64,000 nt of DNA from Sesamum alatum (GCA_034509735.1 JACGWO010000007.1:24394046-24458045), one strand, 5' to 3'. Counted from the first letter of the stretch, positions 1 to 12,383 are shown. Made by a program: numbers and translations. The notes: a model not told the origin generated them from the sequence alone.

Positions 1-2
1 AC

Positions 3-860
3 TATGTAGAACTTGAAGAGATGGTACACCAATCCATCAAGGTTGAACAACAACTCAAGCGGAGAGGACTTATGCGGAGGAGTTCTAACTCGTCAACATT
101 CAATCCATGGAAGAACAACCCCAATAAAGACACCCCTTCCACATCGAAATTCAAGGAGGCCGATCCTAAACATGGTGACAAAGTTGCTGCCAAAAAGGTA
201 CAACCCGAGCCTAATTCTTCAAGAAACCGTGATATAAAGTGTTTCAAGTGCCAAGGAAGAGGGCACATAGCATGTGAGTGTCCTAACCGACGTACAATGA
301 TCTTCAACAATCATGGAGAGTTGGAAACCGAAGGAGAAAGCACTGAGAAAGAGGAATCATCACAAGAAGATGGTGATGGAGAGTATGCCGAAGAAGGAGA
401 GTTGCTTGTTACTAGAAGAGCTCTTAGTGCCCATATGATGGAGGAAGACAATTGCCAAAGAGAAACTTGTTCCATACACGCTGCCATGTTCAAGGAAAGG
501 TATGTAGCGTGATTATTGATGGTGGTAGTTGTTGCAATGTGGCAAGTACTGCCTTAGTTCAAAAATTAAGTCTACCTACTATCAAGCATCACCGCCGATA
601 CAATCTTTAATGGTTGAATGAGTGTGGTGAGTTGAAGGTGACCAAGCAAGTAAAGGTATTGTTTTCAATTGGAAGATACAAAGATGAGGTTATTTGTGAT
701 ATTGTGCCAATGAAAGCATGCCACATATTGCTAGGGAGACCATAGCAGTTTGATAGGCATGTGACACATGATGGATTCCAAAATCGTTACTCTTTTGTGC
801 TACGAGGGGAATCCATAACTCTCAATCCGATGACACCAAAGCAGATTTTGTAAGATCAGA
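3..860 (+). pseudogene. gag C-terminus and protease of element A (broken)
   Basis: Gag coats the element RNA; the protease cuts the polyprotein. The frame from about 21 carries a CCHC zinc knuckle (CFKCQGRGHIACEC, about 240-281) followed by an acidic stretch rich in Glu. A frameshift near 490-510 moves to the frame that holds the protease active site (IIDGGSCCNVAS, about 511-546), where DGG stands for the usual D-T/S-G. Downstream, LGRP before a stop is the conserved protease end. Premature stops include TAG at 743-745 (expected Trp) and TAA at 851-853 (expected Gln), judged against the same region of elements B and D. Not functional as read. Confidence 0.85.
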
Positions 861-862
861 TT

Positions 863-2434
863 TTGAGAGAAAATAAAAGAGAGTGTGAGAAAAAGAAAGA
901 GAAACAAAAAGAAGAGAGTGAAAATGAGAATGATAAAAAAATGAGGCATTCAAAAGATGGAGAAAAAGAAAGCAAAAGAGGAAAGAAAAAGGAGAGGGGA
1001 AAAGATGAAGAGAAAGAGAGTTTACTAGTTGCTAAGAAGAGTGAGATCAAGGAAGCTTTGTTTTATCAACAAAACCTTATAGTACTTGTGTATAAACAGG
1101 CTATGTTGAACTCTAACGACCTAACATCTTCTCTACCTAGTGTTGTTACATCTCTTTTGCAGGATTATGAAGATGTCTTTCCGGATGAGATACCACCAGG
1201 TTTACCACCAATTCGTGGGATCGAGCATCAAATTGACTTCATGCCTGGAGCATCCTTACCAAAGCGTCCAGCATACCGTACCAATCCCGAGGAGACTAAG
1301 GAGATTCAAAGGCAAATCCAAGAGTTGATGGCCAAAGGTTATGTAAGGGAGAGCCTTAGTCCTTGTGCAGTTCCGGTGTTGCTCGTGCCTAAGAAGGATG
1401 GCACATAGCGGATGTGTGTTGATTGCCGAGCCATTAACAACATAACGATAAGATATCGTCACCCTATTCCTAGGATAGATGATATGCTTGACGAGTTAAA
1501 TGGTTCAATTATCTTTTCTAAAATTGATTTGAAAAGTGGTTATCATCAAATTAGGATGAAAGAAGGAGATGAGTGGAAAACCGCTTTCAAAACAAAACAT
1601 GGGCTTTATGAGTGGTTAGTTATGCCTTTTGGACTTAGTAATGCACCTAGCACATTTATGAGATTGATGAATCATGTTTTGCATGCGTTTCTAGGAAAAT
1701 TTGTGGTAGTTTACTTTGATGACATTCTTGTTTATAGTAGGACTTTGGAAGAACATGTAACATATCTAAATCAAGTCCTAGAGGTTCTAAGAAAAGAAAA
1801 GTTATTTGGAAATCTGAAGAAGTGTGACTTTTGCACTAACAAAGTTGTTTTCCTTGGTTTTGTTGTGAGTAGTGAAGGAATCATAGTTGATGAAGAAAAG
1901 GTCAAAGCTATTCAAGATTGGGCAACCCCCACCACTATTGGAGAAGTGAGGAGCTTTCATGGACTTGCAAGCTTTTATAGCCGATTTGTGAAGGACTTTA
2001 GCACCATGGCAACCCCATTGAACGAGTTAACAAAGAAGAATGTTCCATTCAAGTGGGGAAAAACACAAGAGAAAGCCTTTCAAACCATAAAAGAGAAGCT
2101 TACTCATGCACCTTTGCTAGCCCTTCCCGACTTTGATAAGACTTTTGAAATTGAGTGTGATGCAAGTGGGATTGGCATAGGAGGAGTTCTTTTGCAAGGA
2201 GGTAGACCGATTGCATATTTCAGCGAGAAGCTAAGTGGGTCGACACTTAACTACCCCACATATGACAAGGAGCTTTATGCATTGGTTAGAGTATTAGAAA
2301 CTTGGCAACATTATTTGTGGCCAAAAGAGTTTGTGATACATTCTGATCATGAAGCACTCTAGTATATTAACAGTCAAAGCAAGCTTAGCCGTCGACATGC
2401 CAAGTGGATAGAGTTTATTGAGTCGTTTCCATAT
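863..2434 (+). pseudogene. reverse transcriptase and RNase H of element A (broken)
   Basis: It begins with a low-complexity Lys/Glu-rich linker (863-1060) that joins protease to RT. RT motifs follow: LPPIRGIEHQIDF, KDG before [39 protein letters not shown], and the catalytic YFDD near 1710. RNase H starts around 2140 with ECDASG and continues through YFSEKLSG and YDKELYAL. Stops at 1406-1408 (TAG for Trp) and 2360-2362 (TAG for Lys) interrupt the frame. In the intact family these domains make cDNA from element RNA and remove the RNA strand. Confidence 0.88.
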
Positions 2435-4003
2435 GTGATCAAACACAAGAAAGGTAAGGAGAACATTGTTGCTGTTGCACTTTCAAGAAGGTATGTTTTA
2501 CTTTCAATGTTAGATGCTAAAATTCTTGGGTTTGAGTTCATCAAAGATCTGTATACTAATGATGTTGATTTTGGTGAAGCATTTGGAAACTGCAGCCCAA
2601 GCAACGGATGGGACAAATTCTATTTGCATGATGGGTTTTTATTTCAAGCCAACCAGCTTTGTGTTCCTAATTGTTCTACTCGTTTGTTATTGTTAAAGGA
2701 AGCACATTCTAGGGGTTTGATGGGTCACTTTGGTAATTCTAAGACTTTGGGAGTCTTGAGTGAACACTTTTATTGGCCAAAGATGCGTAGAGATGTTGAG
2801 AAGTTTGTGGGGAAATGCATAGTTTGTCATAAGGCAAAATCAAAGCTTAATTCTCATGGATTGTACATGCCCCTCCCTATTCCTAGTGTACCTTGGGAAG
2901 ATATTTCAATGGACTTTGTTTTGGGATTGCCTAGGTCTAAGAGGGGAGAGATTATATTTTTGTTGTTGTTGACAGATTTTCCAAAATGGCACACTTCATT
3001 GCATGCCATAAAGTTGATGATGCCTCTAATATTGCTAATCTTTTCTTTCAGGAAGTTGTGAGGCTCCATGGTATGCCAAGAACTATACTGTCTGATTGAG
3101 ATGCCAAGTTCCTTAGCTACTTTTGGAAAACTTTGTGGGGCAAGCTTGGAACTAAGTTACTTTTCTCTACTACTTGTCATCCTCAAACCGACGGGCAAAC
3201 CGAGGTGGTCAATAGGACACTCTCAATTTTGTTGCAAATAATTGTGAAGAAGAACTTGAGGAGTTGGGAAGCGTGTCTACCGCACGTCGAGTTTGCTTAC
3301 AATAGGGTTTTCCATTCTACTACTAAGTTTTCACCCTTTCAAATTGTTTATGGTTTTAATCCTCTTGCACCTATTGATTTAACTCCTTTGCCTTTGCAGG
3401 AGAGAGTAAGCATGGATGGAAAGAAACGTGTTGAATTTGTTAAGCAAATCCATGAAAAGGCCAAAAGTAATATTGAGAGGATGACTCAACAGTATGTGAA
3501 CCGTGCGAACAAGGGAAGGAAACGAGTTATCTTTGAACCAGGGGACTTAGTATGATTGCATCTTAGAAAAGAGAGGTTTCCGGACAAAAGGAAGTCCAAG
3601 TTCATGCCAAGAGGGGATGGACCATTTCGAGTCCTTGAAAGGATCAATGACAATGCTTAAAGCTTGAATTGCCCGGTGAGTATGGAGTAAGTGCTACTTT
3701 TAATGTTTCTAATCTTTCTCCTTTTTATGATGCAGATAATGAAGAGTCGGGGACGACTCCTTTTCAAGAGGGGAGGATGAAGAGAACACCGAGGGCTTCC
3801 AACGAGCTAAAGAAATTCAAGATTAATTGCACCAAGACTTAACCATTGGAAGTGGGCCAATGACAAGAGGAAGGTTGAAGAGAATGCAAGAAGCAATTCA
3901 AGCCCAATCCAACTTAATATTTGCTAATGGGATCAAGTCACAATTGGAGGCCCAACATGAGTGCTTAATTTCAATAATTCAAGCCCAAGGAAGCCCATAT
4001 TAA
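2435..4003 (+). pseudogene. integrase of element A, C-terminus running into the LTR (broken)
   Basis: The N-terminal HHCC zinc finger is seen as GLMGHF and CIVCHKAKSK (about 2715-2845). The DDE core is seen as SMDFVLGLP (about 2910), a second Asp region around 3094-3110, and [13 protein letters not shown] (about 3190-3228). A frameshift near 2950 and a TGA at 3097-3099 (expected CGA) break it. A further TGA at 3553-3555 replaces Trp, and another frameshift lies near 3658. By comparison with element B, the frame continues past the LTR start at 3778 and ends near 4001, so the last ~75 residues are LTR-encoded. A TAA inside that tail interrupts it here. Confidence 0.82.
3765..3777 (+). other. 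polypurine tract of element A
   Basis: Purine-rich AAGAGGGGAGGA lies directly before the LTR start TGAAGAGAACACC. This is the position and composition of the plus-strand DNA primer of LTR retrotransposons. Confidence 0.7.
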
Positions 4004-4609
4004 GAGCCCAAATTCGTCCAAGTGCAGCCAAGTGGTCAAAGAAGACTTCTTAATCACATTCAAAGTGCATTTATCACATACAATGCACCAATTTTCGGAT
4101 TCACATGGAAGACCATAACTTTTACTCATTTTTGACCAAGAATGCCTAGTTTTTAGTCATATTTTGACTAATTATTGAATGTAAAATCCACCAAGGAGTC
4201 GCTTGGGGATATGTGTGGTCAATTTAGAAGTGTTTTAGGCCTATAAAAGGCATGTATCAGCATGCAAATGGGAACAACCAAGAAGATATCCAAGTTTAAG
4301 AAATATTGAGAGAGTTCTCATATTTTGGAGAGTTTATATCCTATTTTCAGCTTTAGTGAAACCTTGCTTTGTCAATCTAGCATATTAGATTGATGATTCA
4401 AATTCACAAAACCCCCAATTCGTGCTCGACCCAAGTGTATCGTTGTGTGGATTGGTTTACTCGTGCTCGCGATTGGTTGAATGTTCTAAGTAGCAGGTCA
4501 CGTTCATATAACGTTGGTTGGCTATTTGCATTCCTCAGGTCACGGACCTTTTTAACCATTGCAAGCCTACGTCGTGAAGATCGGGCCACCCATGGTCGAT
4601 ACCATATCA
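3778..4609 (+). repeat. 3' LTR of element A (832 bp)
   Basis: It starts TGAAGAG and ends ATATCA, just before satellite sequence. The boundaries are confirmed by the inverted copy of element B, which starts at the same base in satellite DNA and ends at the same base next to a primer site. A TATA-like TATAAAAGG at 4242-4250 is the probable promoter core; element B has the same box at 45256-45264. The first ~220 bp are also coding for the pol C-terminus. A short ORF at 4390-4614 is antisense-conserved LTR sequence and not a gene. Confidence 0.88.
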
Positions 4610-4753
4610 ATTGAGTCCATGGCCCGAAAGAGTGTTCTAAATGTAGTCCTAATGCATTTTTATGTTGAATAAGCTAGCGTCCTAGTCGTATAATCAAAGA
4701 GTGACTTTAATATTGATTATTAGAGTCAATAATTCATATTTATAGCAAAAAAA

Positions 4754-7700
4754 GAGTCATCTATCAGTCAATGATAAGGACTGATAACACAAGGTGTTTC
4801 CTACGATTGTCTGGAGTATTAGGCATGTATCCGGACGTACGATTGATTATGAAGGTTCTCCAAGCCCTCGATATGGCAAACATAAATGGGAATAAGTGTC
4901 TAAATTTATTTAAAGGAGTTTGTCGTTGTGCAAAGGTACAAAGCTTAGTCCATGGCTCAAAAGATTGTTTTAGATGTAGTAGTACTGCATTTTTATGTTG
5001 AATAAGATGGAGTCCTAGTCATATTATCGAAGGGTGGCTTTGATATTTATTATTAGAGTCAATACGAATACATTTATATCCAAAAATGAGTCGTCTATCA
5101 GTCAATGATAAGGATTGAAAACATAAGGTGTTTCCTACAATTATGTTGAGTATTAGGCATGTATCCGGACGTACGATTGATTATTAAGGTTGACCAAGCC
5201 CTCGATATGCCGGAGATAAAAGGGAATTAGTATCTAAACATGTTTAAAGGAGTTTGTCATTATGCAAAGGTACAAAGCTGAGACCGTGTCGCAAAAGTGT
5301 ATTTTAGATGTAGTTCTAGTGCATTTTTATGTTCAAAAAGATGGAGTCCTAGTCATATAATCGAAGCGTGGCTTTAATATTGATTATTAATGTCAATACG
5401 AATATATTTACAGCAAAAAATGAGTCATCTATCAGTCAATGATAAGGATTGAAAGCACAAGGTGTTTCCTACGATGTGTTGAGTATTAGGCATGTATCCG
5501 GACATACGATTGGTTATGAAGGTTCTCCAACCCCTTCGATATGGCAAAGATAAAAGTGCATTAGTGTCTATACTTATTTTAAGGAGTTTGTCGTTGCGCA
5601 AAGGTACAAAGCTGAGTCCTTAGCTCAAAAGAGTGTTTTAGATGTAGTCCTATTACTTTTTTATGTTGAATAAGATGGTGTCCTAGTCATATAATGGAAG
5701 AATGACTTTAATATTGATTATTAGAGTCAATACGAATATATTTATAGCCCAAAATGAGTCATCTATCAGTCAATGATAAGGACTGAAAGCACAAGGTGTT
5801 TCCTACGATTGTGTTGATTATTAGGCATATATCCGGACGTATGATTGATTATGAAGGTTCTCCAAGCCCTCGATATGGAAAAGATAAAAGTGCATTAGTG
5901 TCTAAACATGTTTAAAGGGGTTTGTCTTTGCGCAAAGGTACAAAGATGAGTCCATGGCTCAAAAGAGTGTCTAGATGTAGCCCGAGTGCATTTTAATGGT
6001 GAATAACATGGAGTCCTAGTCATATAATCGAAGAATGACTTTAGTATTGATTATTAATGTCTATACGAATATATTTATAGCAAAAAATGAGTCATCTATC
6101 AGTGCATGATAAGGACTGAAAGCACAAGGTGGTTTCTACGATTGTGTTGAGTATTAGGCATGTATCCGGACGTACGATTGATTATGAAGGTTCTCCAAAC
6201 CCTCGATATGACAAAGATAAAAGTGCATTAGTGTCTAAACTTGTTTAAAGGAGTTTGTCATTGCGCAAACGTACAAAGCTAAGTCCATGGCTCGAAAGAG
6301 TGATCTAGATGTAGTCCAAGTGCGTTTTTATGTTGAATAAGATGGAGTCCTAGTCGTATAATCATACAGTGGCTTTAATATTGATTATTAGAGTCAATAC
6401 GAATATATTTATAGCCAGAAATGAGTCATCTATCAGTCAATGATAAACACTAAAAACACAAGGTGTTTCCTACGATTGTGTTGAGTATTAGGCATGTATC
6501 CGGATGTACGATAGATTACGAAGGTTGACCCCGCCCTCAATATGGCAAACATAAATGGGAATAAGTGTCTAAATTTGTTTAAAGGAGTTTGTCGTTGTGC
6601 AAAGTTACAAAGCCTAGTCCATGGCTGAAAAGATTATTTTAGATGTAGTAGTAGTAGTGCATTTTTATGTTGAATAAGATGGAGTCCTAGTCATATAATC
6701 GAAGGGTGGCTTTGATATTTATTATTAGAGTCAATACGAATACATTTATATCCAAAAATGAGTCATCTATCAGTCAATGATAAGGACTGAAAACATAAGG
6801 TGTTTCCTACAATTGTGTTGAGTATTAGGCATGTATCCGGATGTACGATTGATTATTAAGGTTGACCAAGCCCTCGATATGCAATAGATAAAAGGGAATT
6901 AGTATCTAAACTTGTTTAAAGGATTCTGTCATTGTGCAAAGGTACAAAGCTGAGACCGTGTCGCAAAAGTGTAATTTAGATGTAGTTCTAGTGCATTTTT
7001 ATGTTAAAAAAGATGGAGTCCTTGTCATATAATCGAAGAGTGGCTTTAATATTAATTATTAATGTCAATACAAATATATTTACAGCGGAAAAGGTGTCAT
7101 CTATCAGTCAATGATAAGGATTGAAAGCACAAGGTGTTTCCTACATTGTGTTGAGTATTAGGCATGTATCCGGACGTACGATTGGTTATGAAGGTTCTCC
7201 AAGCCCTCGATATTGTAAAGATAAAAGTGCATTAGTGTCCATACTTATTTTAAGGAGTTTGTCGTTGCGCAAAGGTACAAAGCTGAGTCCTTGGCTCAAA
7301 AGAGTGTTTTAGATGTAGTTCTATTACTTTTTTATGTTGAATAAGATGGTGTCCTAGTCATATAATGGAAGAATGGCTTTAATATTAATTATTAGAGTCA
7401 ATATGAATATATTTATAGCCCAAAATGAGTCATCTATCAGTCAATGATAAGGATTGAAAGCACAAGGTGTTTCCTACGATTGTGTTGATTATTAGGCATG
7501 TATCCGGACGTATGATTGATTATGAAGGTTCTCCAAGCCCTCGATATGGAAAAGATAAAAGTGCTTTAGTGTCTAAACATGTTTAAAGGGGTTTGTCTTT
7601 GCGCAAAGGTACAAAGATGAGTCCATGGCTCAAAAGAGTGTCTAGATGTAGCCCGAGTGCATTTTAATGTTGAATAACATGGAGTCCTAGTCATATAATC

Positions 7701-9760
7701 GAAGAATGACTTTAGTATTGATTATTAATGTCTATACGAATATATTTATAGCAAAAAATGAGTCATCTATCAGTCAATGATAAGGACTGAAAGCACAAGG
7801 TGGTTTCTACGATTGTGTTGAGTATTAGGCATGTATCCGGACGTACGATTGATTATGAAGGTTCTCCGAGCCCTCGATATGGCAAAGATAAAAGTGCATT
7901 AGTGTCTAAACTTGTTTAAAGGAGTTTGTCTTTGCGCAAAGTTACAAAGCTAAGTCCACGGCTCGAAAGAGTGGTCTAGATGTAGTCCTACTGCGTTTTT
8001 ATGTTGAATAAGATGAAGTCCTTGTCGTATAATCATAGAGTGGCTTTAATATTGATTATTAGAGTCAATACGAATATATTTATTGCCAGAAATGAGTCAT
8101 CTATCAGTCAATGATAAGCACTGAAAACACAAGGTGTTTCCTACGATTGTGTTGAGTATTAGGCATGTATCCGTATGTAAGATTGATTACGAAGGTTGAC
8201 CACACCCTCAATATTGCAAACATAAATGGGAATAAGTGTCTAAATTTGTTTAAAGGAGTTTGTCGTTGTGCAAAGGTACAAAGCTTAGTCCATGGCTCAA
8301 AAGATTGTTTTAGATGTAGTAGTAGTAGTGCATTTTTATGTTGAATAAGATGGAGTCCTAGTCATATAATCGAAGGGTGGCTTTGATATTTATTATTAGA
8401 GTCAATACGAATACATTTATAATAAAAAATGAGTCATCTATTAGTTAATGATAAGGACTGAAAACATAAGGTGTTTCCTACAATTGTGTTGAGTATTAAG
8501 CATGTATCCGGACGTACGATTGATTATTAAGGTTGACCAAGCCCTCGATATGCCAGAGATAAAAGGGAATTAGTATCTAAACTTGTTCAAAGGAGTTTGT
8601 CATTGTGCAAAGGTACAAAGCTGAGACCGTGTCGCAAAAGTGTATTTTAGATGTAGTTCTAGTGCATTTTTATGTTCAAAAAGATGGAGTCCTAGTCATA
8701 TAATCGAAGAGTGGCTTTAATATTGATTATTAGAGTCAATACGAATATATTTACAGCCAAAAATGAGTCATCTATCAGTCAATGATAAGGATTGAAAGCA
8801 CAAGGTGTTTTCTACGATGTGTTGAGTATTAGGCATGTATCCGGACGTACGATTGGTTATGAAGGTTCTCCAAGCCCTCGATATGGCAAAGATAAAAGTG
8901 CATTAGTGTCTAAACATGTTTAAAGGAGTTTGTCTTTGCGCAAAGCTACAAAGATGAGTCCATGGCTCAAAAGATTGTTTTAGATGTAGTCCTATTACTT
9001 TTTTAAGTTGAATAAGATGGAGTCCTAGTCAACTAATGGAAGAGTGGCTTTACTATTGATTATTAGAGTCAATACAAATATATTTATAGCCCAAAATGAG
9101 TCATCTAACAGCAATGATATGGACTGAAAGCACAAGGTGTTTCCTACGATTGTGTTGATTATTAGACATGTATCCGGACGTACGATTTATTATGAAGGTT
9201 CTCCAAGCCCTCGATATGGCAAAGGTAAAAGTGCATTAGTGTCTAAACATGTTTAAAGGAGTTTGTCTTTGCGCAAAGGTACAAAGATGAGTCCATGGCT
9301 CAAAAGAGTGTCTAGATGTAGCCCTAGTGCATTTTAATGTTGAATAACATAGAGTCCTACTCATATAATCGAAGAATGACTTTAGTATTGATTATTAATG
9401 TCAATACGAATATATTTATAGCCTAAAATGAGTCATCTATCTGTCAATGATAAGGACTGAAAGCACAAGGTGTTTCCTACGATTGTGTTGAGTATTAGGC
9501 ATGTATCCGCACATACGATTGATTATGAAGGTTCTCCGAGCCCTCGATATGGAAAAGATAAAAGTGCATTAGTGTCTAAACTTGTTTAAAGGAGTTTGTC
9601 ATTGCGCAAAGGTACAAAGCTAAGTCCATGGCTCGAAAGAGTGGTCTAGATGTAGTCCTAGTGCGTTTTTGTTGAATAAGATGGAGTCCTAGTCGTATAA
9701 TCAGAGAGTGGCTTTATTATTGATTATTAGAGTCAATACGAATATATTTATAGGTAGAAT
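4754..9760 (+). repeat. higher-order repeat, 5 monomers (~1,670 bp) x 3
   Basis: Variant bases recur every fifth monomer. Monomers at 4754, 6423 and 8094 share AACATAAATGGGAATAAGTG and an extended GATGTAGTAGTA. Those at 5088, 6760 and 8431 share GATAAAAGGGAATTAG and GAGACCGTGTCGC. The start-to-start distances are 1,669-1,671 bp. Neighbouring monomers differ more than fifth neighbours do, which is the definition of higher-order structure. Confidence 0.85.
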
Positions 9761-10767
9761 TAGTCATCTATCAGTCAATGATAAGCACTGAAAACACAAG
9801 GTGTTTCCTACGATTATGTTGAGTATTAGGCATGTATCCGGCAGTACGATTGATTATGAAGGTTCTCCAAGCCCTCGATATGGCAAAGATAAAAGTGCAT
9901 TAGTGTCTAAACTTGTTCAAAGGAGTTTGTCGATGCGCAAAGGTACAAAGCTGAGTCCATCGCTCGAAAGAGTATTCTAGTTGTAGTCCTAGTGCATTTT
10001 TCTGTTGAATAAGATGGAGTCTTAGTCCTATAATCGAAGAGTGGCTTTAATATTGATTATGAGAGTCAATACGAATATATTTATAGCCCAAAATGAGTCA
10101 TCTATCAGTCAATGATAAGGACTGCAAGCAGAAGGTGTTTCCTACAATTGTGTTGAGTATTAAGCATGTATCCAGACGTGCGATTGATTATGAAGGTTTT
10201 CCAAGACCTCGATATGGCAAAGATAAAAGTGCATTACTGTCTAAATTTGTTTAAAGGAGTTTGTCCATGCGCAAAGGTACAAAGATGAGTCCATGACTCC
10301 AAAGAGTGTTCTAGATGTAGCCCTAGCGCATTTTATTGTTGAATAACATGGAGTCCTAGTCATATAATTGAAGAATAACTTTAATGTTGATTATTAATGC
10401 CAATACGAATATATTTATAGCCAAAAATGAGTTATCTATCAGTCAATGATAAGGACTGAAAGCACAAGGTGTTTCCTATGATTGTCTTGAGTATTAGGCA
10501 TATATCCGGACGTATGATTGATTATGAAGGTTCTCCTAGCCCTCGATATGGCAAGGATAAAAGTGCATTAGTGTCTAAACTTGTTTAAAGGAGTTTGTCG
10601 TTGCGTAAAGGTACAAAGTTGAGTCCATGGCTCGAAAGAGTTTTCTAGATGTAGTCCTAGTGCGTTTTTTATGTTGAATAAGATGGAGTCCTAGTTGTAT
10701 AATCGAAGAATGGCTATAATATTGATTATTAGGGTCAATACGAATATATTTATGGCCAGAATGAGTC
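9761..10767 (+). repeat. higher-order repeat, 3 monomers (~1,002 bp), first copy
   Basis: The monomers at 9761, 10094 and 10429 match, in order, those at 10763/29674, 30008 and 30342, and a further copy of the first starts at 30674. Diagnostic variants are GTCGATGCGCAAA with ATTTTTCTGTTG and GTCCTATAATCG (first type), TATCCAGA with CCAAGACCTCG (second type) and CCTATGATTG (third type). The repeat is interrupted by the Tat insertion. Confidence 0.75.
10763..10767. repeat. target site duplication GAGTC (left)
   Basis: GAGTC directly precedes the left LTR and is repeated at 29674-29678 directly after the right LTR. Removing the element plus one copy restores a continuous satellite monomer. Confidence 0.88.
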
Positions 10768-11690
10768 TCTAAACAAATTTTCGCGTTCCTGAATTTAACG
10801 AAATACGAAAATATTATAAATTAATTCTTGAATCGAATTGAGTATTTTGTGGGTGTGAAATCTCTATTTGAAAACCTCTGATTCTTCTATTCACGAACGT
10901 GATCTTTGACTTCGGCAACTTTGGAGGTGAAACTTTACGTTCGATCTCCTCTGATGTTGACTTTGACTTTGAATAACGTTAATTCGGGGGTCGTTGACTG
11001 GTTCCCGGATCAAACGCTATAAACTTGACGATATTTGACTTGAATTTGGGATGTTCCTGGTGGATTTGACGCTTTGATCTTCCGTCAAGGTGGACTTCTG
11101 CCTTGATAACGTTAATTCGCCGTTCTTCAGACTTCTTGTCGAATCAAACGCTGACTTTGGACGATTTCCACGACGAACGCCTTGAATCTTGCCTAGAACG
11201 CCATGGATCTTCCTCGATTTGCTTGAGAGATTTTCGGGACTTCTTGAATGCTCTCTCCAATTGTATGTGTGTTTTGAATGAGTTCCCATGATCCCTTTAT
11301 ATAACTGTCAAAGAGGTAGAGTTGTGGTGAACTTGAACACTTATTTTGTATTATCCCTTTATTTTAATTTAAAAAGATAAATACATTAAATATTTGGGAA
11401 GACATGATTGGTCAATTTCAATATTATCTCTTTAATTTTTATATTTTTTGAAGAGATAATATTAAAAATATTTGTCTTGATTTGATTGGTCGGAACACCT
11501 CAATTTAACACGTGTCGACCGTTGATTTGATGAAGAAATATATATCAAAATATCAATTAATTGAACTATTTATATTTAGAATTAATTTAGTAAATTCTAA
11601 AATATAAATAGAAAAATAGGATATAATTGATAAATAATATATATTTTCATTTGTCATCATTTGATTGGATGCAAAATTTATTTGTCTACA
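10768..11690 (-). repeat. left (3') LTR of the Tat element, 923 bp
   Basis: It runs from TCTAAACAAATTTTCG (TG start mutated to TC) to TTTGTCTACA. It aligns along its length with the right LTR at 28757-29673. TATATAAAG on the minus strand at 11295-11303 is the likely LTR TATA box. ORFs inside it recur in the other LTR and are not genes. Confidence 0.9.
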
Positions 11691-11706
11691 AATGCCCCCT
11701 CGAGAC
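11691..11706 (-). other. polypurine tract of the Tat element
   Basis: On the minus strand CTCGAGGGGGCATT abuts the inner edge of the 3' LTR. The G-rich purine run is in the position expected for the plus-strand primer. Confidence 0.7.
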
Positions 11707-12318
11707 GCGTTCACGAATATATGCTTGAATTTATAATTTTCGAAGTGAATGAGTCGCGAAAATATGATTCACATTTGAATGGGCCTTCACAATTAAGGCC
11801 TTGTTTGAGCAAAAATCCACTATAAATCTTTTGTGAACCTTGCAGGTTTTGGGCCATATTCATCACATCACGGGCCAACAATTTGACTTGGCTTTGTTAA
11901 TTAGCCCACAACACAAGCAATTTGAGTTTGCTTGAATTAGCCCACCATAAGCAATTTGAGTTGGTTTGAATTAGCCCACCATAATTTGAATTGGTTTGAA
12001 TTAGCACACCATAAGCAAATTGAATTAGTTTGAATTAGCCCACCATAAGCAAATTGAATTAGCTCACTATATGAGGACTGCACATGCCTCTGTATCCTTT
12101 TTCCAACAGAAGACGGGGCAGCAATGCCACTTCCCCATTTCCTTTGCAGATTTGGAGACGTGATATCATCAAATTAGGAATCAAGGGAGAGCTCTCAAAC
12201 AAAGCAAATAGTCTCGCACTTCTGTTTGATTCCAGCAACTTTCGGTTGTAGGATTTTAATCCGATTACAACTCAACAATTAAAGTTCTTCTCGAATTAAA
12301 ACACTTCAATTGGACATG
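11707..12318. other. Tat 3' region upstream of the antisense gene, with ~34-bp tandem repeats
   Basis: No coding sequence is seen. From 11901 to 12068 a unit built on TTAGCCCACCATAAGC and AATTTGAGTTGG recurs five times (starts near 11901, 11937, 11971, 12001 and 12035; spacing 30-36 bp). The stretch lies directly 5' of the antisense gene's TATA box, so it could act as its upstream regulatory region; that is inference from position. Confidence 0.6.
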
Positions 12319-12327
12319 TATATAAAG
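12319..12327 (+). promoter_or_regulatory. candidate TATA box for the antisense PMD gene
   Basis: TATATAAAG on the plus strand, 57 bases before a consensus intron donor and in the same orientation as the PMD reading frames. A start of transcription about 30 bases downstream would give a short non-coding first exon. No transcript evidence is available. Confidence 0.5.
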
Positions 12328-12383
12328 GGCTTAATCTAACATCGATCAATCATTCTGAAAATTGATTATTGACAGAATTCATG

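Larger units (their letters stand above)
1..4609 (+). mobile_element. CRM-like Ty3/gypsy element A, 3' portion
   Basis: This is an LTR retrotransposon whose 5' LTR and gag start lie left of the window. Seen in order: gag zinc knuckle, aspartic protease, a Lys/Glu-rich linker, reverse transcriptase, RNase H, HHCC and DDE integrase, purine tract and 3' LTR. The order RT-RNase H-integrase is diagnostic of Ty3/gypsy. The RT block text ([23 protein letters not shown]) and a pol end that runs into the LTR resemble the CRM lineage of plant chromoviruses; this lineage call is from memory of the family. At least six in-frame stops and several frameshifts make it defective. It ends in satellite DNA at 4610. 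Element B belongs to the same family. Confidence 0.85.
4610..10767 (+). repeat. tandem satellite array, ~334-bp monomer (forward block)
   Basis: About 18 head-to-tail monomers. The landmark GAGTCATCTATCAG recurs at 4754, 5088, 5422, 5755, 6089, 6423, 6760, 7094, 7427, 7761, 8094, 8431, 8764, 9098, 9430, 9761, 10094, 10429 and 10763, giving spacings of 331-337 bp. Monomers are AT-rich, with shared blocks such as GTGTTTCCTACGATTG and GCCCTCGATATGGC. No ORF is conserved between monomers, so the short ORFs here are chance. Two monomers' length suits plant centromeric or pericentromeric satellites, but the sequence alone does not prove centromere function. The array continues in phase after the Tat insertion. 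Confidence 0.95.

Noticed and set aside
856..1050. Ser/Phe-rich minus-strand ORFs opposite Lys/Glu-rich linkers (also 32253-32769, 50798-51028, 62143-62337)
   Set aside because: They are complements of the GAA/AAG-rich protease-RT linker of gypsy pol on the other strand.
4596..4605. Shared CCACCCATGGT text between CRM-like and copia LTRs
   Set aside because: The match is about a dozen bases, outside any common alignment, and is too short to suggest common origin.
4390..4614. 74-codon ORF with an antisense partner (and a match at 44770-45114)
   Set aside because: It is inside the LTR of elements A and B, and repetition of the LTR explains the matching ORFs.
4771..7312. Short ORFs in the satellite
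   Set aside because: They are not kept from monomer to monomer, and monomer indels change the frames.
4610..10767. CRISPR-like periodicity
   Set aside because: The repeat unit is a 334-bp head-to-tail satellite without unique spacers, in plant nuclear DNA.
11103..11291. 62-codon plus-strand ORF and its 90-codon minus partner, both repeated at 28999-29273
   Set aside because: Both lie in the two Tat LTRs; conservation is due to LTR homology and no coding feature is seen.
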